DNA of 64,000 nucleotides from Zunongwangia sp. HGR-M22 (GCF_027594425.1 NZ_CP115159.1:1-64000), one strand, 5' to 3'. Positions 10,314-20,575 are shown, numbered from the stretch's first letter. Program-made: numbers and translations. Notes: generated by a model not told the origin, from the letters alone.

Positions 10314-13300
10314 ATGAAAGAACAACTACGTAAACTTTTCTTCATTTTACTCTTGCTTTTTTCGATTAGCAGCTGGGCCCAGGAGAAAGAGGTTTCAGGA
10401 ACTGTAGTAGACGAAAATCAAATTCCTTTGCCGGGTGTAAATGTGCGGGTAAAAAATTTGAATGTTGGTACAGTGACAGATTTTGACGGTAACTTCAGGC
10501 TATCCATTCCGGATAACAATGATGCGATTTTAGTATTTTCCTCTGTTGGTTTTCAAACTCAAGAAATTAATACAGGAGATAAAGTAACCTTCGATGTAAG
10601 GATGGCAGTCGATAGGGAAAGTTTAGACGAGGTAGTGGTAACTTCCTTCGGTATTGAAAGAGAGAAAAAAGCTCTAGGATATGCCGTACAGGAAATTTCT
10701 TCGGAAGAAGTTCTTGAAGGAAATCAGCAAAATGTAGTCAGCGGACTTCAGGGAAAAGTTTCTGGGGTTACCATTGGAAATTCTGGTGGAGCACCGGGTT
10801 CATCTTCGGTAATTTTAATTAGAGGAGGTACATCGATAACGGGCGACAATCAGCCTTTATTTGTGGTAGATGGTATTCCTATAGATAATTCAACAGGTTC
10901 TAGTTTAACCGTTGCTAGTGTTAACCGTGCTGCCGATTTGAATCCGGAGGATATAGAAAGCATATCAGTACTAAAAGGACCAGCAGCAGCAGCACTATAC
11001 GGTATTCAGGCCGCGGAAGGAGCTGTAATTATCACCACTAAAAAAGGAAAGGCAGGAAGCAGCACTATTTCTTACTCGGGCTCATTTTCTGTAGATGAAG
11101 TTTTAGGAACTCCAAATGTGCAGCAACAATATGGGCAGGGTACACAAATATTGAGTACAGGTGGATTTAGTTATGAAACTGAATCACCATTTAGTTGGGG
11201 ACCTGAAGTTTCTTCGGGAACTCAAACTTACGATCATATAGATGATTTTTATCAAACCGCTATAACTCAAAATCATAATGTGAGTTATTCTGGAGGTACC
11301 GAAAAAGGAACGATGTATTTGTCAATTGGAGACTTATCTCAGGATGGTGTAATCGACGCAACTAGTTATGATAAAACTTCTTTCAAGATTAATACCTCCT
11401 CGCAAGTAAATGATAAATTAACTATAGGTGCTTCTGCTAATTATATTGTTAGTGAAATTGCAAGTACCAAACAGGGAAATGCAAGTGGAAGTAGCTATAG
11501 CAGTTTATTATCCTATCCAGTGAATATAGACATTCGTGACTATTATAATGAAGATGGATCACAACGAATGTTTTATAACGATCAACGTTTTGATAACCCT
11601 TATTGGAGCGCAGAAAATAGCCCAAATGATAATAAGGTAAATCGTCTTTTAGGTATTGTAAATGTGAGCTATGATTTTTTAAACAATTTTAATATTTCTT
11701 ATAAAATTGGTACAGATTATTTTAGAGAGTTCAGCAAAAGAATTATTGGTACAGGCTCATTGATAGAAAATAGAGATGAAGGTTATATAAGTCAGTATGA
11801 AAGGGAAAACAGAAGAACAACTTCAAACCTAATTATAAGTTACGATAAAGATATTACAGAAGATTTTTCTATTGATGCTTTGGTAGGGAATATGGTTGAA
11901 GATCTAAAAGTTCATACGGTTTATACTTATGGTGATGGTTTCCAGGCTCCAGGTATTTATAGTATTGGAAATGTATCTCAAGAAAATCAATCTATTACTG
12001 AAATTGTTAGAAGAAGAAGAGCAGTTGGTGTTTTTGGAGAAGTTAAGTTTGGATGGAAAGATGCCTTATTTTTAAACTTTACAGGAAGAAATGACTGGAG
12101 TTCCACACTACCTAAAGAAGATCGTTCATTCTTTTATCCTTCTATAGGAACCTCTGCGGTGCTTACAGATTTATTAAGCCAGGGCGGTAATGATATAACT
12201 TCGGATAATGGTTTATCATTTCTGAAATTACGAGCTACATGGGCGCAGGTAGGTAAAGACGCACCAATTGGTGCATTAGAAAGTTTTTTGGGTACTAATA
12301 TTAATTCACTGGCGAGTTCAGCATACACTTACAACGGTGTTGATATTGGTAATCCTGAATTAGAGCCAGAGTTTACAAATAGTTATGAAATTGGTTTCGA
12401 TTCTAGATTCTTTCAAAATAGAGTGGGATTAGATATGAGTTTCTACTATAGTAAATCTGAAAATCAAATACTTGAGGATATAAGAGTACCACCATCTGCA
12501 GGAACTTTCTATGCAACACTTAACGGTGGTTCTATAGAAAACAAGGGGATAGAAGCCTTGCTTACTGCTAGAATTTTCCCAAGAGAAAATGATTTTCAAT
12601 GGGACATGACTTATAATCTAGGGATAAATCAAAGTGATGTTATCGATTTACCTGGCCAATTAGATGAAGTTTATCTCTCAGATTCATGGACTTTTGGAAA
12701 CACAGCAGCTGGAGCAGCAATTTTAGGAGGATCACTTTTTGGCCTGAGAGGCTACAAAGCGGTTAGGAATGATGCTGGAGAATTGATTATAGGAGCAGAT
12801 GGCTTACCAGAATTAGAAACCGTTATTTTTGATGATGTTAATCGTTTGCCAGATTGGACTTTGGGAATTACAAACACATTTTCTTATAAAAACTTTAATT
12901 TCACTTTTCTACTAGATTTAGTTCAGGGTCAGGAAGCTTATAATGCTACCAAATCTGCATTTTCATATTATGGTTTAGCTGAAGAAACTCTAGGTAGATC
13001 TACAGATGGTACACGAGTGGTGGAAGGCGTAACTGCGAATGGAAGTCCAAATACAGTTGAGGTAACTGATCAACAATATTTTCAGCAATATTGGTCACAA
13101 AACGCTGAAAACTTTATAGAAGATGCCTCTTATGCAAGATTAAGATATGTAACACTTTCTTACGATCTGCCAACAGACTTTCTGGCGAAGCTAAAAATTG
13201 TTTCAGCACAACTTTCGGTAACGGGAAGGAATTTATTTACAATAACGGATTATTCAGGAGTAGATCCAGAAGTTAATACTTATGGTGCAGGAATTCAGGG

Positions 13301-13379
13301 AGCTGGTTCTATGGGTATAGATAATTTGGGAACACCAAATACCAGAGGTTTTGATGTAGGATTACGATTTAAATTTTAG
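10314..13379 (+). CDS. SusC/RagA-family TonB-linked outer-membrane transporter
   Basis: A 1021-residue outer-membrane protein. After a signal peptide (ending about SSWAQ) it has a carboxypeptidase-regulatory-like domain (VSGTVVDENQIPLPGVNV...VGTVTDFDGNF), a plug domain with the SusC-typical VVVTSFGIEREKKALGYAVQ and SISVLKGPAAAALYG, and a long beta-barrel ending in the C-terminal phenylalanine (GLRFKF). It forms an operon with the susD-like gene 5 bases downstream. SusC proteins import glycans or peptides captured by SusD lipoproteins, using TonB energy. The neighbourhood points to peptidoglycan or chitin fragments, which is inference. Confidence 0.96.
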   Translation: MKEQLRKLFFILLLLFSISSWAQEKEVSGTVVDENQIPLPGVNVRVKNLNVGTVTDFDGNFRLSIPDNNDAILVFSSVGFQTQEINTGDKVTFDVRMAVDRESLDEVVVTSFGIEREKKALGYAVQEISSEEVLEGNQQNVVSGLQGKVSGVTIGNSGGAPGSSSVILIRGGTSITGDNQPLFVVDGIPIDNSTGSSLTVASVNRAADLNPEDIESISVLKGPAAAALYGIQAAEGAVIITTKKGKAGSSTISYSGSFSVDEVLGTPNVQQQYGQGTQILSTGGFSYETESPFSWGPEVSSGTQTYDHIDDFYQTAITQNHNVSYSGGTEKGTMYLSIGDLSQDGVIDATSYDKTSFKINTSSQVNDKLTIGASANYIVSEIASTKQGNASGSSYSSLLSYPVNIDIRDYYNEDGSQRMFYNDQRFDNPYWSAENSPNDNKVNRLLGIVNVSYDFLNNFNISYKIGTDYFREFSKRIIGTGSLIENRDEGYISQYERENRRTTSNLIISYDKDITEDFSIDALVGNMVEDLKVHTVYTYGDGFQAPGIYSIGNVSQENQSITEIVRRRRAVGVFGEVKFGWKDALFLNFTGRNDWSSTLPKEDRSFFYPSIGTSAVLTDLLSQGGNDITSDNGLSFLKLRATWAQVGKDAPIGALESFLGTNINSLASSAYTYNGVDIGNPELEPEFTNSYEIGFDSRFFQNRVGLDMSFYYSKSENQILEDIRVPPSAGTFYATLNGGSIENKGIEALLTARIFPRENDFQWDMTYNLGINQSDVIDLPGQLDEVYLSDSWTFGNTAAGAAILGGSLFGLRGYKAVRNDAGELIIGADGLPELETVIFDDVNRLPDWTLGITNTFSYKNFNFTFLLDLVQGQEAYNATKSAFSYYGLAEETLGRSTDGTRVVEGVTANGSPNTVEVTDQQYFQQYWSQNAENFIEDASYARLRYVTLSYDLPTDFLAKLKIVSAQLSVTGRNLFTITDYSGVDPEVNTYGAGIQGAGSMGIDNLGTPNTRGFDVGLRFKF

Positions 13380-13384
13380 AAAAT

Positions 13385-14893
13385 ATGAAGAAGATATATA
13401 ACTATATAATATTAGTTTCATTGGTGAGCTTTTCATTTTCATGTAGTGACGACTATTTTGATGTCAATAGCTCAGAAACGCAACCTACAAATACAGGTTT
13501 GGCTCCGCAGTATAGAATTGAAGGAGCGATAGAAAATACGGTTGCAACTGCACAATATCGAGGGGTTAGAGAAGTATTAGGAGTCGTTCAATACGGTTCG
13601 CAAAATACAGCAGCCTATTATTCAGAATCGTGGAATACTTTTCTTACAACAGGGAGTTATTTTTTGTGGCAAAATGTATATGTATATGCGTTACCAAATA
13701 CAGCCGATTTAATTTTTCTTGGTGAAGAATACAATTCACCACATTATACAGCGGTAGGTAAAATTTTAAGGGCTTATCTTTTTGGGATGGCTACAGATCA
13801 ATACGGAGCTATTGTTACAGATGATAGTTATGATCCTGGACAGACCATACAATTAGAGCCAGAATTTGTATCTCAAGAAGAAGTATACGAAGAAATATTC
13901 CTTTTATTAGATGAGGCATTAGCAGAGTTGGATATGGAAAGTGAGCTTGGCTTAGATGACGAAGATGGTGATATTTTATATCACGGGGATCTTGAGCAAT
14001 GGAAGCGTTTTGCTAATTCAACAAAAGCAAGATATTTAAACCATTTAAGTAAGAAATCTTCAGGCGAACACGCTTATGATCCTCAAGCTATAATCAGCGC
14101 TGCCGAAAATGGATTTAATTCTAATGAAGATAATGCGCTAATTCAATATGGTGGTGGAGAAGCTAGTAATGACAATCAGCCTTTTAGTGAGAGCGGTTAT
14201 GGTTCAACAAGATTTGATTATTTTTCAGAGTTTTTTGTAGAGCTTTTAAAGAATCCTTTAAATATTAGTAGTGATTTTCAAGATCCACGACTTTCAGTAA
14301 TTGTTCCAGAAGCTATAAACGGAGGGTATCAGGGAGTACCGACAGGAGCCGGAGTAGATAATGAGGATGAAGAAGGAGATAATTATTCTGTTGGTAACGG
14401 TGGTTTTTATACTTCACCTGATTCTCCAACTTATATGATGACCTATAGTGAAGTAAAGTTTATTGAAGCTGAGGCTAGATTTAGAAGTGGAGACGTTGCC
14501 GGAGCGTACACGGCTTATAAAACCGGTGTAGAAGCAGATTTACAAAAGCTAAATATATCTGCGGAAGAAATTTCCAATTACTTAACCAAAATTGATACTG
14601 AAATTGGACAAACTGAATTTGATTTATCCCAGATTTTCGTTCAGAAATATATCGCAAATATGCTGAATCCAGAAACTTGGGTAGATTTTAGAAGAGTAGA
14701 TTACAGTTCAGATATATATCCCGGATTGGAACGTCCAGAAAATGTGAATGTAAGCATTTTTCCAAATGAAGACGACTGGATTAGAGCAATGATGTATGAG
14801 TATAATGAAGAAGATCGTAATTATGAAAATATGCCAAATAACGATCCATCAGTTAGATTAACTACGCCGGTTTGGTGGGATATCGAAGAATAA
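13385..14893 (+). CDS. SusD/RagB-family surface lipoprotein
   Basis: A 502-residue lipoprotein with lipobox SFSFSCSDD near residue 20, followed by a SusD-like (SusD-like_2 type) helical fold rich in acidic and aromatic residues, ending in the C-terminal RLTTPVWWDIEE typical of the family. SusD proteins sit on the cell surface as the substrate-binding lid of the SusC transporter. It lies 5 bases after the susC-like gene and before a strong terminator. The preferred ligand cannot be read from sequence. Confidence 0.93.
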   Translation: MKKIYNYIILVSLVSFSFSCSDDYFDVNSSETQPTNTGLAPQYRIEGAIENTVATAQYRGVREVLGVVQYGSQNTAAYYSESWNTFLTTGSYFLWQNVYVYALPNTADLIFLGEEYNSPHYTAVGKILRAYLFGMATDQYGAIVTDDSYDPGQTIQLEPEFVSQEEVYEEIFLLLDEALAELDMESELGLDDEDGDILYHGDLEQWKRFANSTKARYLNHLSKKSSGEHAYDPQAIISAAENGFNSNEDNALIQYGGGEASNDNQPFSESGYGSTRFDYFSEFFVELLKNPLNISSDFQDPRLSVIVPEAINGGYQGVPTGAGVDNEDEEGDNYSVGNGGFYTSPDSPTYMMTYSEVKFIEAEARFRSGDVAGAYTAYKTGVEADLQKLNISAEEISNYLTKIDTEIGQTEFDLSQIFVQKYIANMLNPETWVDFRRVDYSSDIYPGLERPENVNVSIFPNEDDWIRAMMYEYNEEDRNYENMPNNDPSVRLTTPVWWDIEE

Positions 14894-14906
14894 TTTTAGG
14901 TTAGTT

Positions 14907-14952
14907 TAATAAAGCTTGTTCAAGAATAACTAATTTTGAGCAAGCTTTATTA
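14907..14952 (+). terminator. Terminator of the susC/susD operon
   Basis: Seventeen-base arms (14907-14923 and 14936-14952; all paired with one G-U) enclose a 12-base loop and are followed by TTTT. It begins 14 bases after the susD stop and separates the operon from the next gene. Confidence 0.88.
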
Positions 14953-14969
14953 TTTTATAATTCAGCTTA

Positions 14970-16667
14970 GTGAATTTAACCGATATTATGCGCATGCTAT
15001 CTTTAATGAAAAGATCTTCCCTACTTAAAAACAGTTTAGCTGCTTTTAGTTTATTTTTAATTTTCTCCTGTAAAACCCAGCAAACAGCACAACCTTCCAA
15101 ACCTCAAAATCAGCCGGAAGTTGTAGAAACTCAAATTCCTAAAGAAGAAAAAGAAGCTGAAGTTGATACCACAAAACCTGCTGAGGTCACTCCGGAAGAA
15201 TTGCCTGATACCGTTGAGGTGGAAAAAGAGGTTTTAAAAAACGAACCACCAATCGATGTAGCCGAGTTTCGTGCCGCATGGATAGCGACGGTAGCGAATA
15301 TTAACTGGCCATCACGTTCGGGTTTGCCAACTGCGCAGCAACAGCAAGAAGCGATAAAATTGCTCGATTTTTTAGCGAATCATAATTATAATGCGGTAAT
15401 CTTTCAGGTGCGTCCGCAAGCCGATGCTTTGTATCAAAGTGATATTGAATCCTGGTCGTATTTTTTAACCGGGCAACAAGGAAAAGCGCCACAACCTTTT
15501 TACGATCCGCTTACTTTTTGGATCAATGAAGCGCATCAACGCGGAATGGAATTACACGTTTGGTTAAACCCATATCGTGCTTATCATACCACCGGTGGCG
15601 AAATTAGCGAAGCTTCCGTAGTAAAAACCAATCCGGAGATGGTGTTGAAATTGCAAAACGGAATGTACTGGATGGATCCTGCTCGCAAAGATGTTCAAGA
15701 TCGTACAGCTGCAGTGGTAGAAGATTTGGTACAGCGTTATGATGTAGACGGAATTCATTTTGATGATTATTTTTACCCATATGATTCGTACAACGGAGGA
15801 AAAGATTTTCCCGACGATCAAAGTTGGAACGCGTATAAAACTGCCGGTGGAAAATTAAGCAGGGGAGACTGGCGTCGTAAAAACGTAGATGATTTTATCG
15901 AGCGTGTGGCAAAATTGGTTAAAAAAGAGAAAGATTTTGTGAAGTTTGGGATTAGTCCGTTTGGGATTTGGCGTCCCGGTTATCCGCAATCTATCGCCGG
16001 TTACGATCAGTACGAAAAGTTGTATGCCGATGCCAAAAAATGGTTAAACGAAGGTTGGGTAGATTATCTTACGCCGCAGTTGTATTGGAAAACCGATCAA
16101 ACTGCGCAAAGTTTTCCGGTTTTATTAAACTGGTGGGAAGAAGAAAATACTAAAAACCGACATCTTTGGCCGGGAATTAATGCCGGATTAATTAAAGAAG
16201 AAGGTTATGAAAATGAGTTATTCAACCAGATTTTGATTACTCGTGGAATGTTAGCTAAAGATGCCGGAGCCGTGTTGTGGGATTTAAAAGCATTGATAAA
16301 TGATAAAGAAGCTGAAAAAGCTTTAGCGGAAAACTATTTCAGAAAACCGGCCTTGGTACCGCCAAGTCCGTGGATAGATAATAAAGCGCCAAAATTACCT
16401 GAAGTTTCAACTAATCTTGATGTAAATACATTACGAATTTCGTGGGAACATCCCAATGAAAATGATGTGTTTAGATGGGTGTTGTATTTTCAGTACGAAG
16501 GCAGTAAATGGGATTTTAAGATCCTGAATAACGATCAGCTTTCAGAGCTTAAAACCACGCTTTCTTATTTGGTTGGAGAAAAGAAAGTGAAATTATCGAA
16601 AATAGGAATTACAGCGGTAGATCGTACCGGGAATCAAAGTGATTTTAATGAAATTATTTTGGAATAA
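14970..16667 (+). CDS. GHL10 (family 10-like) glycosyl hydrolase, predicted lipoprotein
   Basis: A 565-residue protein. The best start may be the ATG at 14988 or 15006 rather than 14970; the signal sequence ends in a lipobox near SLFLIFSCKT. After a Pro/Glu-rich linker (about residues 40-95) comes the GHL10 barrel, opening EFRAAWIATVANINWPS and continuing IFQVRPQADALY and DGIHFDDYFYPY, with a C-terminal fibronectin-like segment. E. coli DigH, of the same family, cuts denuded (peptide-free) peptidoglycan strands. Following the susCD pair and preceding dipeptide-salvage genes, a peptidoglycan substrate is a good guess. Codon use here is visibly more GC-rich than in the preceding susD gene. Confidence 0.88.
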   Translation: MNLTDIMRMLSLMKRSSLLKNSLAAFSLFLIFSCKTQQTAQPSKPQNQPEVVETQIPKEEKEAEVDTTKPAEVTPEELPDTVEVEKEVLKNEPPIDVAEFRAAWIATVANINWPSRSGLPTAQQQQEAIKLLDFLANHNYNAVIFQVRPQADALYQSDIESWSYFLTGQQGKAPQPFYDPLTFWINEAHQRGMELHVWLNPYRAYHTTGGEISEASVVKTNPEMVLKLQNGMYWMDPARKDVQDRTAAVVEDLVQRYDVDGIHFDDYFYPYDSYNGGKDFPDDQSWNAYKTAGGKLSRGDWRRKNVDDFIERVAKLVKKEKDFVKFGISPFGIWRPGYPQSIAGYDQYEKLYADAKKWLNEGWVDYLTPQLYWKTDQTAQSFPVLLNWWEEENTKNRHLWPGINAGLIKEEGYENELFNQILITRGMLAKDAGAVLWDLKALINDKEAEKALAENYFRKPALVPPSPWIDNKAPKLPEVSTNLDVNTLRISWEHPNENDVFRWVLYFQYEGSKWDFKILNNDQLSELKTTLSYLVGEKKVKLSKIGITAVDRTGNQSDFNEIILE

Positions 16668-16675
16668 ATCATAAA

Positions 16676-17695
16676 ATGAAGATCGAATATCACCAATATC
16701 AACTGCAATTAAAAGACACCTTTAGGATTAGTCATGCGTCGCGTGATGTGCAGCCAAGTTTGGTGGTTTCTGTATCTCATAATGGTTGTACCGGTTTTGG
16801 GGAAGCAGCCGCAACTTCGTATTACGGAGTGACTGTAGAGGGGATGATTCGGTCTTTAAAAAAAGTCGAAAAAATTGTCGAAGATTATATCGAAGAACCT
16901 CCGGAAGTGATTTGGGAAAAGCTTTATCCTGAATTAAAAACTGAAACCTTTGCGCTTTGTGCTTTAGATATGGCCTTGCACGATCTCTACGGAAAAAGAA
17001 AGCAAAAACCGCTCTATAAATTGTGGAATCTTGATCCTTCTGAAGCGCCGCAAACCAGTTACACGATTGGAATTGCTTCAACCGAAGATATGATTCGCAA
17101 GATCAAAGATTTTCCGTGGCCATTATACAAGATTAAATTAGGAACAGATCATGATATCGAAATTATAAAAGCGCTTCGAAAACATACAAATTCGGTTTTT
17201 AGGATCGATGCGAATGCAGCGTGGACTGCCGAGCAGGCAATCGAAAATAGCCATATTTTAAAAGAATTAAACGTGGAATTTTTAGAGCAGCCGCTTCCGG
17301 TAGATGATTTTGAAGAGCAAAAAATGCTCTATAAAAATTCAGCATTACCAATAATTGCAGACGAAAGTTGTATTGTAGAAACCGATGTTGAAAAGTGTGC
17401 TAATAATTTTCATGGCGTAAATATAAAACTGACTAAGTGCGGCGGAATCACTCCGGCGTTGCGAATGATTTCAAAAGCAAAATCACTGGGTTTAAAAACT
17501 ATGGTGGGTTGCATGACCGAATCGACCGTAGGGATTTCAGCGATTGCACAACTCGCGCCCATGCTCGATTATGTAGATATGGACGGGGCTTTGTTGTTGA
17601 AGAATGATACTTCAACCGGAGTGAAAATTACTTCAGAAAAAGTCATTTATCCCACAGAAAATGGAACCGGTGTAAAATTGTTTAAATTTGAATAA
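16676..17695 (+). CDS. Dipeptide epimerase (L-Ala-D/L-Glu epimerase type)
   Basis: A 339-residue enolase-superfamily enzyme of the muconate lactonizing subgroup. Visible active-site residues are K152 and K154 in YKIKLG, metal ligands D178 (RIDANAAW), E204 (EQPLP) and D229 (ADES), and the second general base K251 in NIKLTKCGG. Enzymes of this type convert L-Ala-D-Glu from murein peptides to L-Ala-L-Glu so that ordinary peptidases can degrade it. It lies 8 bases after the GHL10 gene and 79 bases before an NlpC/P60 peptidase, the same partnership as ykfB-ykfC in Bacillus subtilis. Confidence 0.93.
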   Translation: MKIEYHQYQLQLKDTFRISHASRDVQPSLVVSVSHNGCTGFGEAAATSYYGVTVEGMIRSLKKVEKIVEDYIEEPPEVIWEKLYPELKTETFALCALDMALHDLYGKRKQKPLYKLWNLDPSEAPQTSYTIGIASTEDMIRKIKDFPWPLYKIKLGTDHDIEIIKALRKHTNSVFRIDANAAWTAEQAIENSHILKELNVEFLEQPLPVDDFEEQKMLYKNSALPIIADESCIVETDVEKCANNFHGVNIKLTKCGGITPALRMISKAKSLGLKTMVGCMTESTVGISAIAQLAPMLDYVDMDGALLLKNDTSTGVKITSEKVIYPTENGTGVKLFKFE

Positions 17696-17697
17696 AT

Positions 17698-17724
17698 CGT
17701 CATCCTGAACGTGATTTAGGATCT
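17698..17724. repeat. REP-like intergenic element
   Basis: The short stretch beginning CGTCATCCTGAACGTG and ending TTTAGGATCT resembles the imperfect hairpin repeat (CGTCATCCTGAA...CAGGATCT) commonly scattered between genes of Flavobacteriaceae. TCCTGAA and TTTAGGA pair with one wobble. Only one copy was seen in this window, so the family assignment rests on recall. Confidence 0.45.
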
Positions 17725-17774
17725 CATCCAATATGGCTTGAGAGATAGTAAAGAACCGATTAATAATATCTAAA

Positions 17775-18983
17775 ATGAAGATAAAAAAATATAGTTTTTG
17801 GACATTAGTTTTAGCAGTGGTATTGGTAAGCTGTAACGAGAAACCTAAGAATGCTTCCGAAGAAAAAAATCAGGCACAAATAGTCATTGATAGTTTGGAG
17901 AATGTGTATGCGCCAGATGGCAGAGTAGCGTTGTTTGATATTGAAGCTGAAAAAAATGCTGAGGGTTTTACGATCGAAGGAGAAACCAATATGCCCGAAG
18001 CTGCAGAAGATTTAGAGAAAGTATTGAAGCAAAAAGGAATTAAATTCACCTCGAATATTGAAACTTTACCGGATGCTGAAGGTTTAGAAAATCAAACAAT
18101 AGGTGTAATCAAAATTTCGGTAGCGAATCTTCGTGAAGAACCTCGCCACGCTTCGCAATTAGTTACTCAGGCAACATTGGGAATGCCGGTAAAAGTGTAT
18201 AAAAAGGAGGGAAGTTGGTATTATATTCAAACTCCAGAAGGATATTTGGCTTGGGTAGATTATGGTGGCATTCAGAATATGACTAAAGAAGAATTTGCTG
18301 ACTGGAAATCTAAAGAAAAACTGATCTACTTAAATCCTTACGGGAAATCGCTAAAATCAGCTAAAAATGACGCTGAGGTAGTTTCCGATCTTGTTGCCGG
18401 AGATATTTTAGAATTAACTTCAGAAGAAAACAATTTCTACGGTATTTCGTATCCTGATGGCAGAACAGCTTTTGTACCAAAAACAGAAGCAAAACCTTAT
18501 AAAAGCTGGTTAGAAAATCTTGATGTTGATGGGGAAACCTTAGTTGCAACCGGTGAAAAATTAATGGGACTTCCTTATTTGTGGGGAGGAACTTCACCAA
18601 AAGGAGTAGATTGTAGTGGTTTTACCAAAACGGTTTACTTTTTAAATGGAATGGTAATTCCACGTGATGCTTCGCAACAAATTCATACCGGAGTTTTGGT
18701 CGATTCTACCAAAAACTTCGATAATCTGGTAGCGGGTGATTTGTTATTCTTCGGAAAACCAAAAACTGATTCTACTAAAGAACGCGTAATTCATGTAGGA
18801 ATGTGGATTGGCGATCACAAGTTTATCCATGCTATGGGCGATGTTCACATCAGCACGATGGACACTACCGCTGAAGATTTCGACGAATATAACTATAACC
18901 GTTATCTACGAACCAAAAGAATTTTAAACGAAAAAGACAAAGGATTACAGTATTTAAAGGAACAGGATATTTTTACGGAGTAG
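17775..18983 (+). CDS. NlpC/P60 cysteine peptidase with SH3-like domains, lipoprotein
   Basis: A 402-residue protein with lipobox LVSCNE near residue 20, bacterial SH3-like domains between about 100 and 240 (LREEPRHASQLVTQA...; SWYYIQTPEGYLAWVDY), and a C-terminal NlpC/P60 domain with catalytic Cys280 in GVDCSGFTK, a His in HVGMWIG and a polar third residue near KFIHAMG. The layout matches YkfC-type gamma-D-glutamyl-diamino-acid endopeptidases, which release L-Ala-D-Glu from murein peptides. Together with the upstream epimerase it forms a peptide-salvage unit. Confidence 0.92.
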   Translation: MKIKKYSFWTLVLAVVLVSCNEKPKNASEEKNQAQIVIDSLENVYAPDGRVALFDIEAEKNAEGFTIEGETNMPEAAEDLEKVLKQKGIKFTSNIETLPDAEGLENQTIGVIKISVANLREEPRHASQLVTQATLGMPVKVYKKEGSWYYIQTPEGYLAWVDYGGIQNMTKEEFADWKSKEKLIYLNPYGKSLKSAKNDAEVVSDLVAGDILELTSEENNFYGISYPDGRTAFVPKTEAKPYKSWLENLDVDGETLVATGEKLMGLPYLWGGTSPKGVDCSGFTKTVYFLNGMVIPRDASQQIHTGVLVDSTKNFDNLVAGDLLFFGKPKTDSTKERVIHVGMWIGDHKFIHAMGDVHISTMDTTAEDFDEYNYNRYLRTKRILNEKDKGLQYLKEQDIFTE

Positions 18984-19060
18984 TTTTTTAAGTACGCATC
19001 CTTTTCAGTCTTTTATTATCCAAATAAAATCTCAGTGACTTTTATTAACTACATAAAACT

Positions 19061-19891
19061 GTGAAAGAAGGTATACTATATTGGGATATGGATCCCGTAA
19101 TCTTTTGGATTACCGATTCTTTTCCGCTGAAATATTACGGCTTATTTTTTATGACCGGTCTATTCTTAGGCTATTTTATTGTAAAAGCTATTTACAAAAA
19201 AGAGAATATACCGGTTCAGGATTTAGATAACTTGCTTACTTATATCATTTTAGGGACGCTTATTGGAGCAAGATTAGGCCATTGTTTGTTTTATCAACCC
19301 GACTATTTTTTGAGTCGGCCGCTAGAACTATTTTTACCTATTCAAAAAATAGGAGAATCCTATCAATTTGTAGGATATCAAGGTCTGGCCAGTCATGGTG
19401 GTGCAATTGGTGTTTTGATAGCTATTATACTTTATTGTAAAAAATATCAGGTAAATGTCTTATGGTTATTGGATAGAGTTGCCATTGGTATTCCGGTGAC
19501 CGGTGCTTTTATACGTTTTGGTAATTTTATGAATTCAGAAATCTATGGAAAACCAACCCATGCGAATTGGGGAGTAGTTTTTATGCGAGATGATATGATT
19601 CCAAGGCATCCTACTCAACTTTACGAAGCATTTTCATATTTATTGATTTCAGTGATTTTGTATAGGGTTTACAAATCAGAAAATATCAGAATTAAAAATG
19701 GGCAATTATTTGGTCTCTTTTTAATACTGCTATTTTTGGCTCGTTTTATTATTGAATTTTTTAAAGAGAATCAAGTCGCTTTTGAAGATAGCCTTACGTT
19801 AAATATGGGACAGTGGTTAAGTGTTCCTTTTATAATTGCAGGTACAATGCTAGTAGTTTGGAAAAGGAATAATTTGATTAATACTGAATAG
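19061..19891 (+). CDS. lgt: Prolipoprotein diacylglyceryl transferase
   Basis: A 276-residue polytopic inner-membrane enzyme with about seven hydrophobic segments and the Lgt signature region VAIGIPVTGAFIRFGNFMNSE (shortened here to its key part: residues G, R, N and E around RFGNFMNSE). A conserved His-Gly pair appears in GLASHGGAIG. It transfers diacylglycerol from phosphatidylglycerol to the lipobox cysteine of lipoproteins. I chose the GTG at 19061 because the conserved N-terminal stretch LYWDMDPVIFWI begins just after it; the next ATG (19088) would cut into that stretch. Its presence beside several lipoprotein genes is probably coincidental. Confidence 0.95.
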   Translation: MKEGILYWDMDPVIFWITDSFPLKYYGLFFMTGLFLGYFIVKAIYKKENIPVQDLDNLLTYIILGTLIGARLGHCLFYQPDYFLSRPLELFLPIQKIGESYQFVGYQGLASHGGAIGVLIAIILYCKKYQVNVLWLLDRVAIGIPVTGAFIRFGNFMNSEIYGKPTHANWGVVFMRDDMIPRHPTQLYEAFSYLLISVILYRVYKSENIRIKNGQLFGLFLILLFLARFIIEFFKENQVAFEDSLTLNMGQWLSVPFIIAGTMLVVWKRNNLINTE

Positions 19892-19955
19892 TATAATCGA
19901 AAAGAATTATTATTGCGTAGAATTTTTTATTTAAGATTAATTTAATTTTATAAAT

Positions 19956-20495
19956 ATGGGGCTGTTTAGAATTTTGAAATTCAATATCTTAGCAATTATT
20001 ACACTTTTATTTTTTGCTTGTTCATCTAATGATGATAGTAATGATGAAGATTGCATGAAAACCATAACCTTATCGCAGTATTATTTTTATAATAATCAGT
20101 CGTATAGTTACGATATTACTCAGGAAGTGCCGTGCGACACCCCAGAACCCACAGAAGCAGAAGAAATTGAGCCACCGGTATTAGAAAGTTTTAATTATGA
20201 AGTTTTAGTTTTAGAAACTACTACTAATACTGAAAGTAATACTGTAAGATTATATTTCGAAATTAAATTGAATAATCCTAATGATTATGGCATTACCGGA
20301 ATTCCATTTATAACATTAGAATATCCTGATGGAACGAAAGTAACCAGTACTTTCGCTAATAGTATTTCTAACTCTTGTAACAGCATTGGCGCAAATTCTA
20401 ACTGTGTTTTAATTTTTGATGAGCAGGATTCATTAGATAAGGAAATACCCGAATCCATAGAAATAGTTGATGTTCAATTTTTACTTACAGATTAG
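19956..20495 (+). CDS. Hypothetical lipoprotein
   Basis: A 179-residue protein not recognised. It has a signal sequence ending in a lipobox (TLLFFACSSNDDSND), a Cys-containing segment, then a probable beta-rich domain (residues about 70-175) that could be immunoglobulin-like, with two closely spaced cysteines (SNSCNSIGANSNC). It lies between lgt and a terminator and has no obvious partner. It is likely anchored to a membrane; function unknown. Confidence 0.75.
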   Translation: MGLFRILKFNILAIITLLFFACSSNDDSNDEDCMKTITLSQYYFYNNQSYSYDITQEVPCDTPEPTEAEEIEPPVLESFNYEVLVLETTTNTESNTVRLYFEIKLNNPNDYGITGIPFITLEYPDGTKVTSTFANSISNSCNSIGANSNCVLIFDEQDSLDKEIPESIEIVDVQFLLTD

Positions 20496-20534
20496 TCAAT
20501 TCAGTAAAATACATTAAGTATTATTTTATAAAGT

Positions 20535-20575
20535 GAACGAGCAACCAAACTTAATTTAGTTGCTCGTTCTTTTTT
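20535..20575 (+). terminator. Hairpin terminator
   Basis: Perfect 11-base arms GAACGAGCAAC (20535-20545) and GTTGCTCGTTC (20559-20569) are followed by six Ts, 39 bases after the hypothetical lipoprotein gene. Confidence 0.92.
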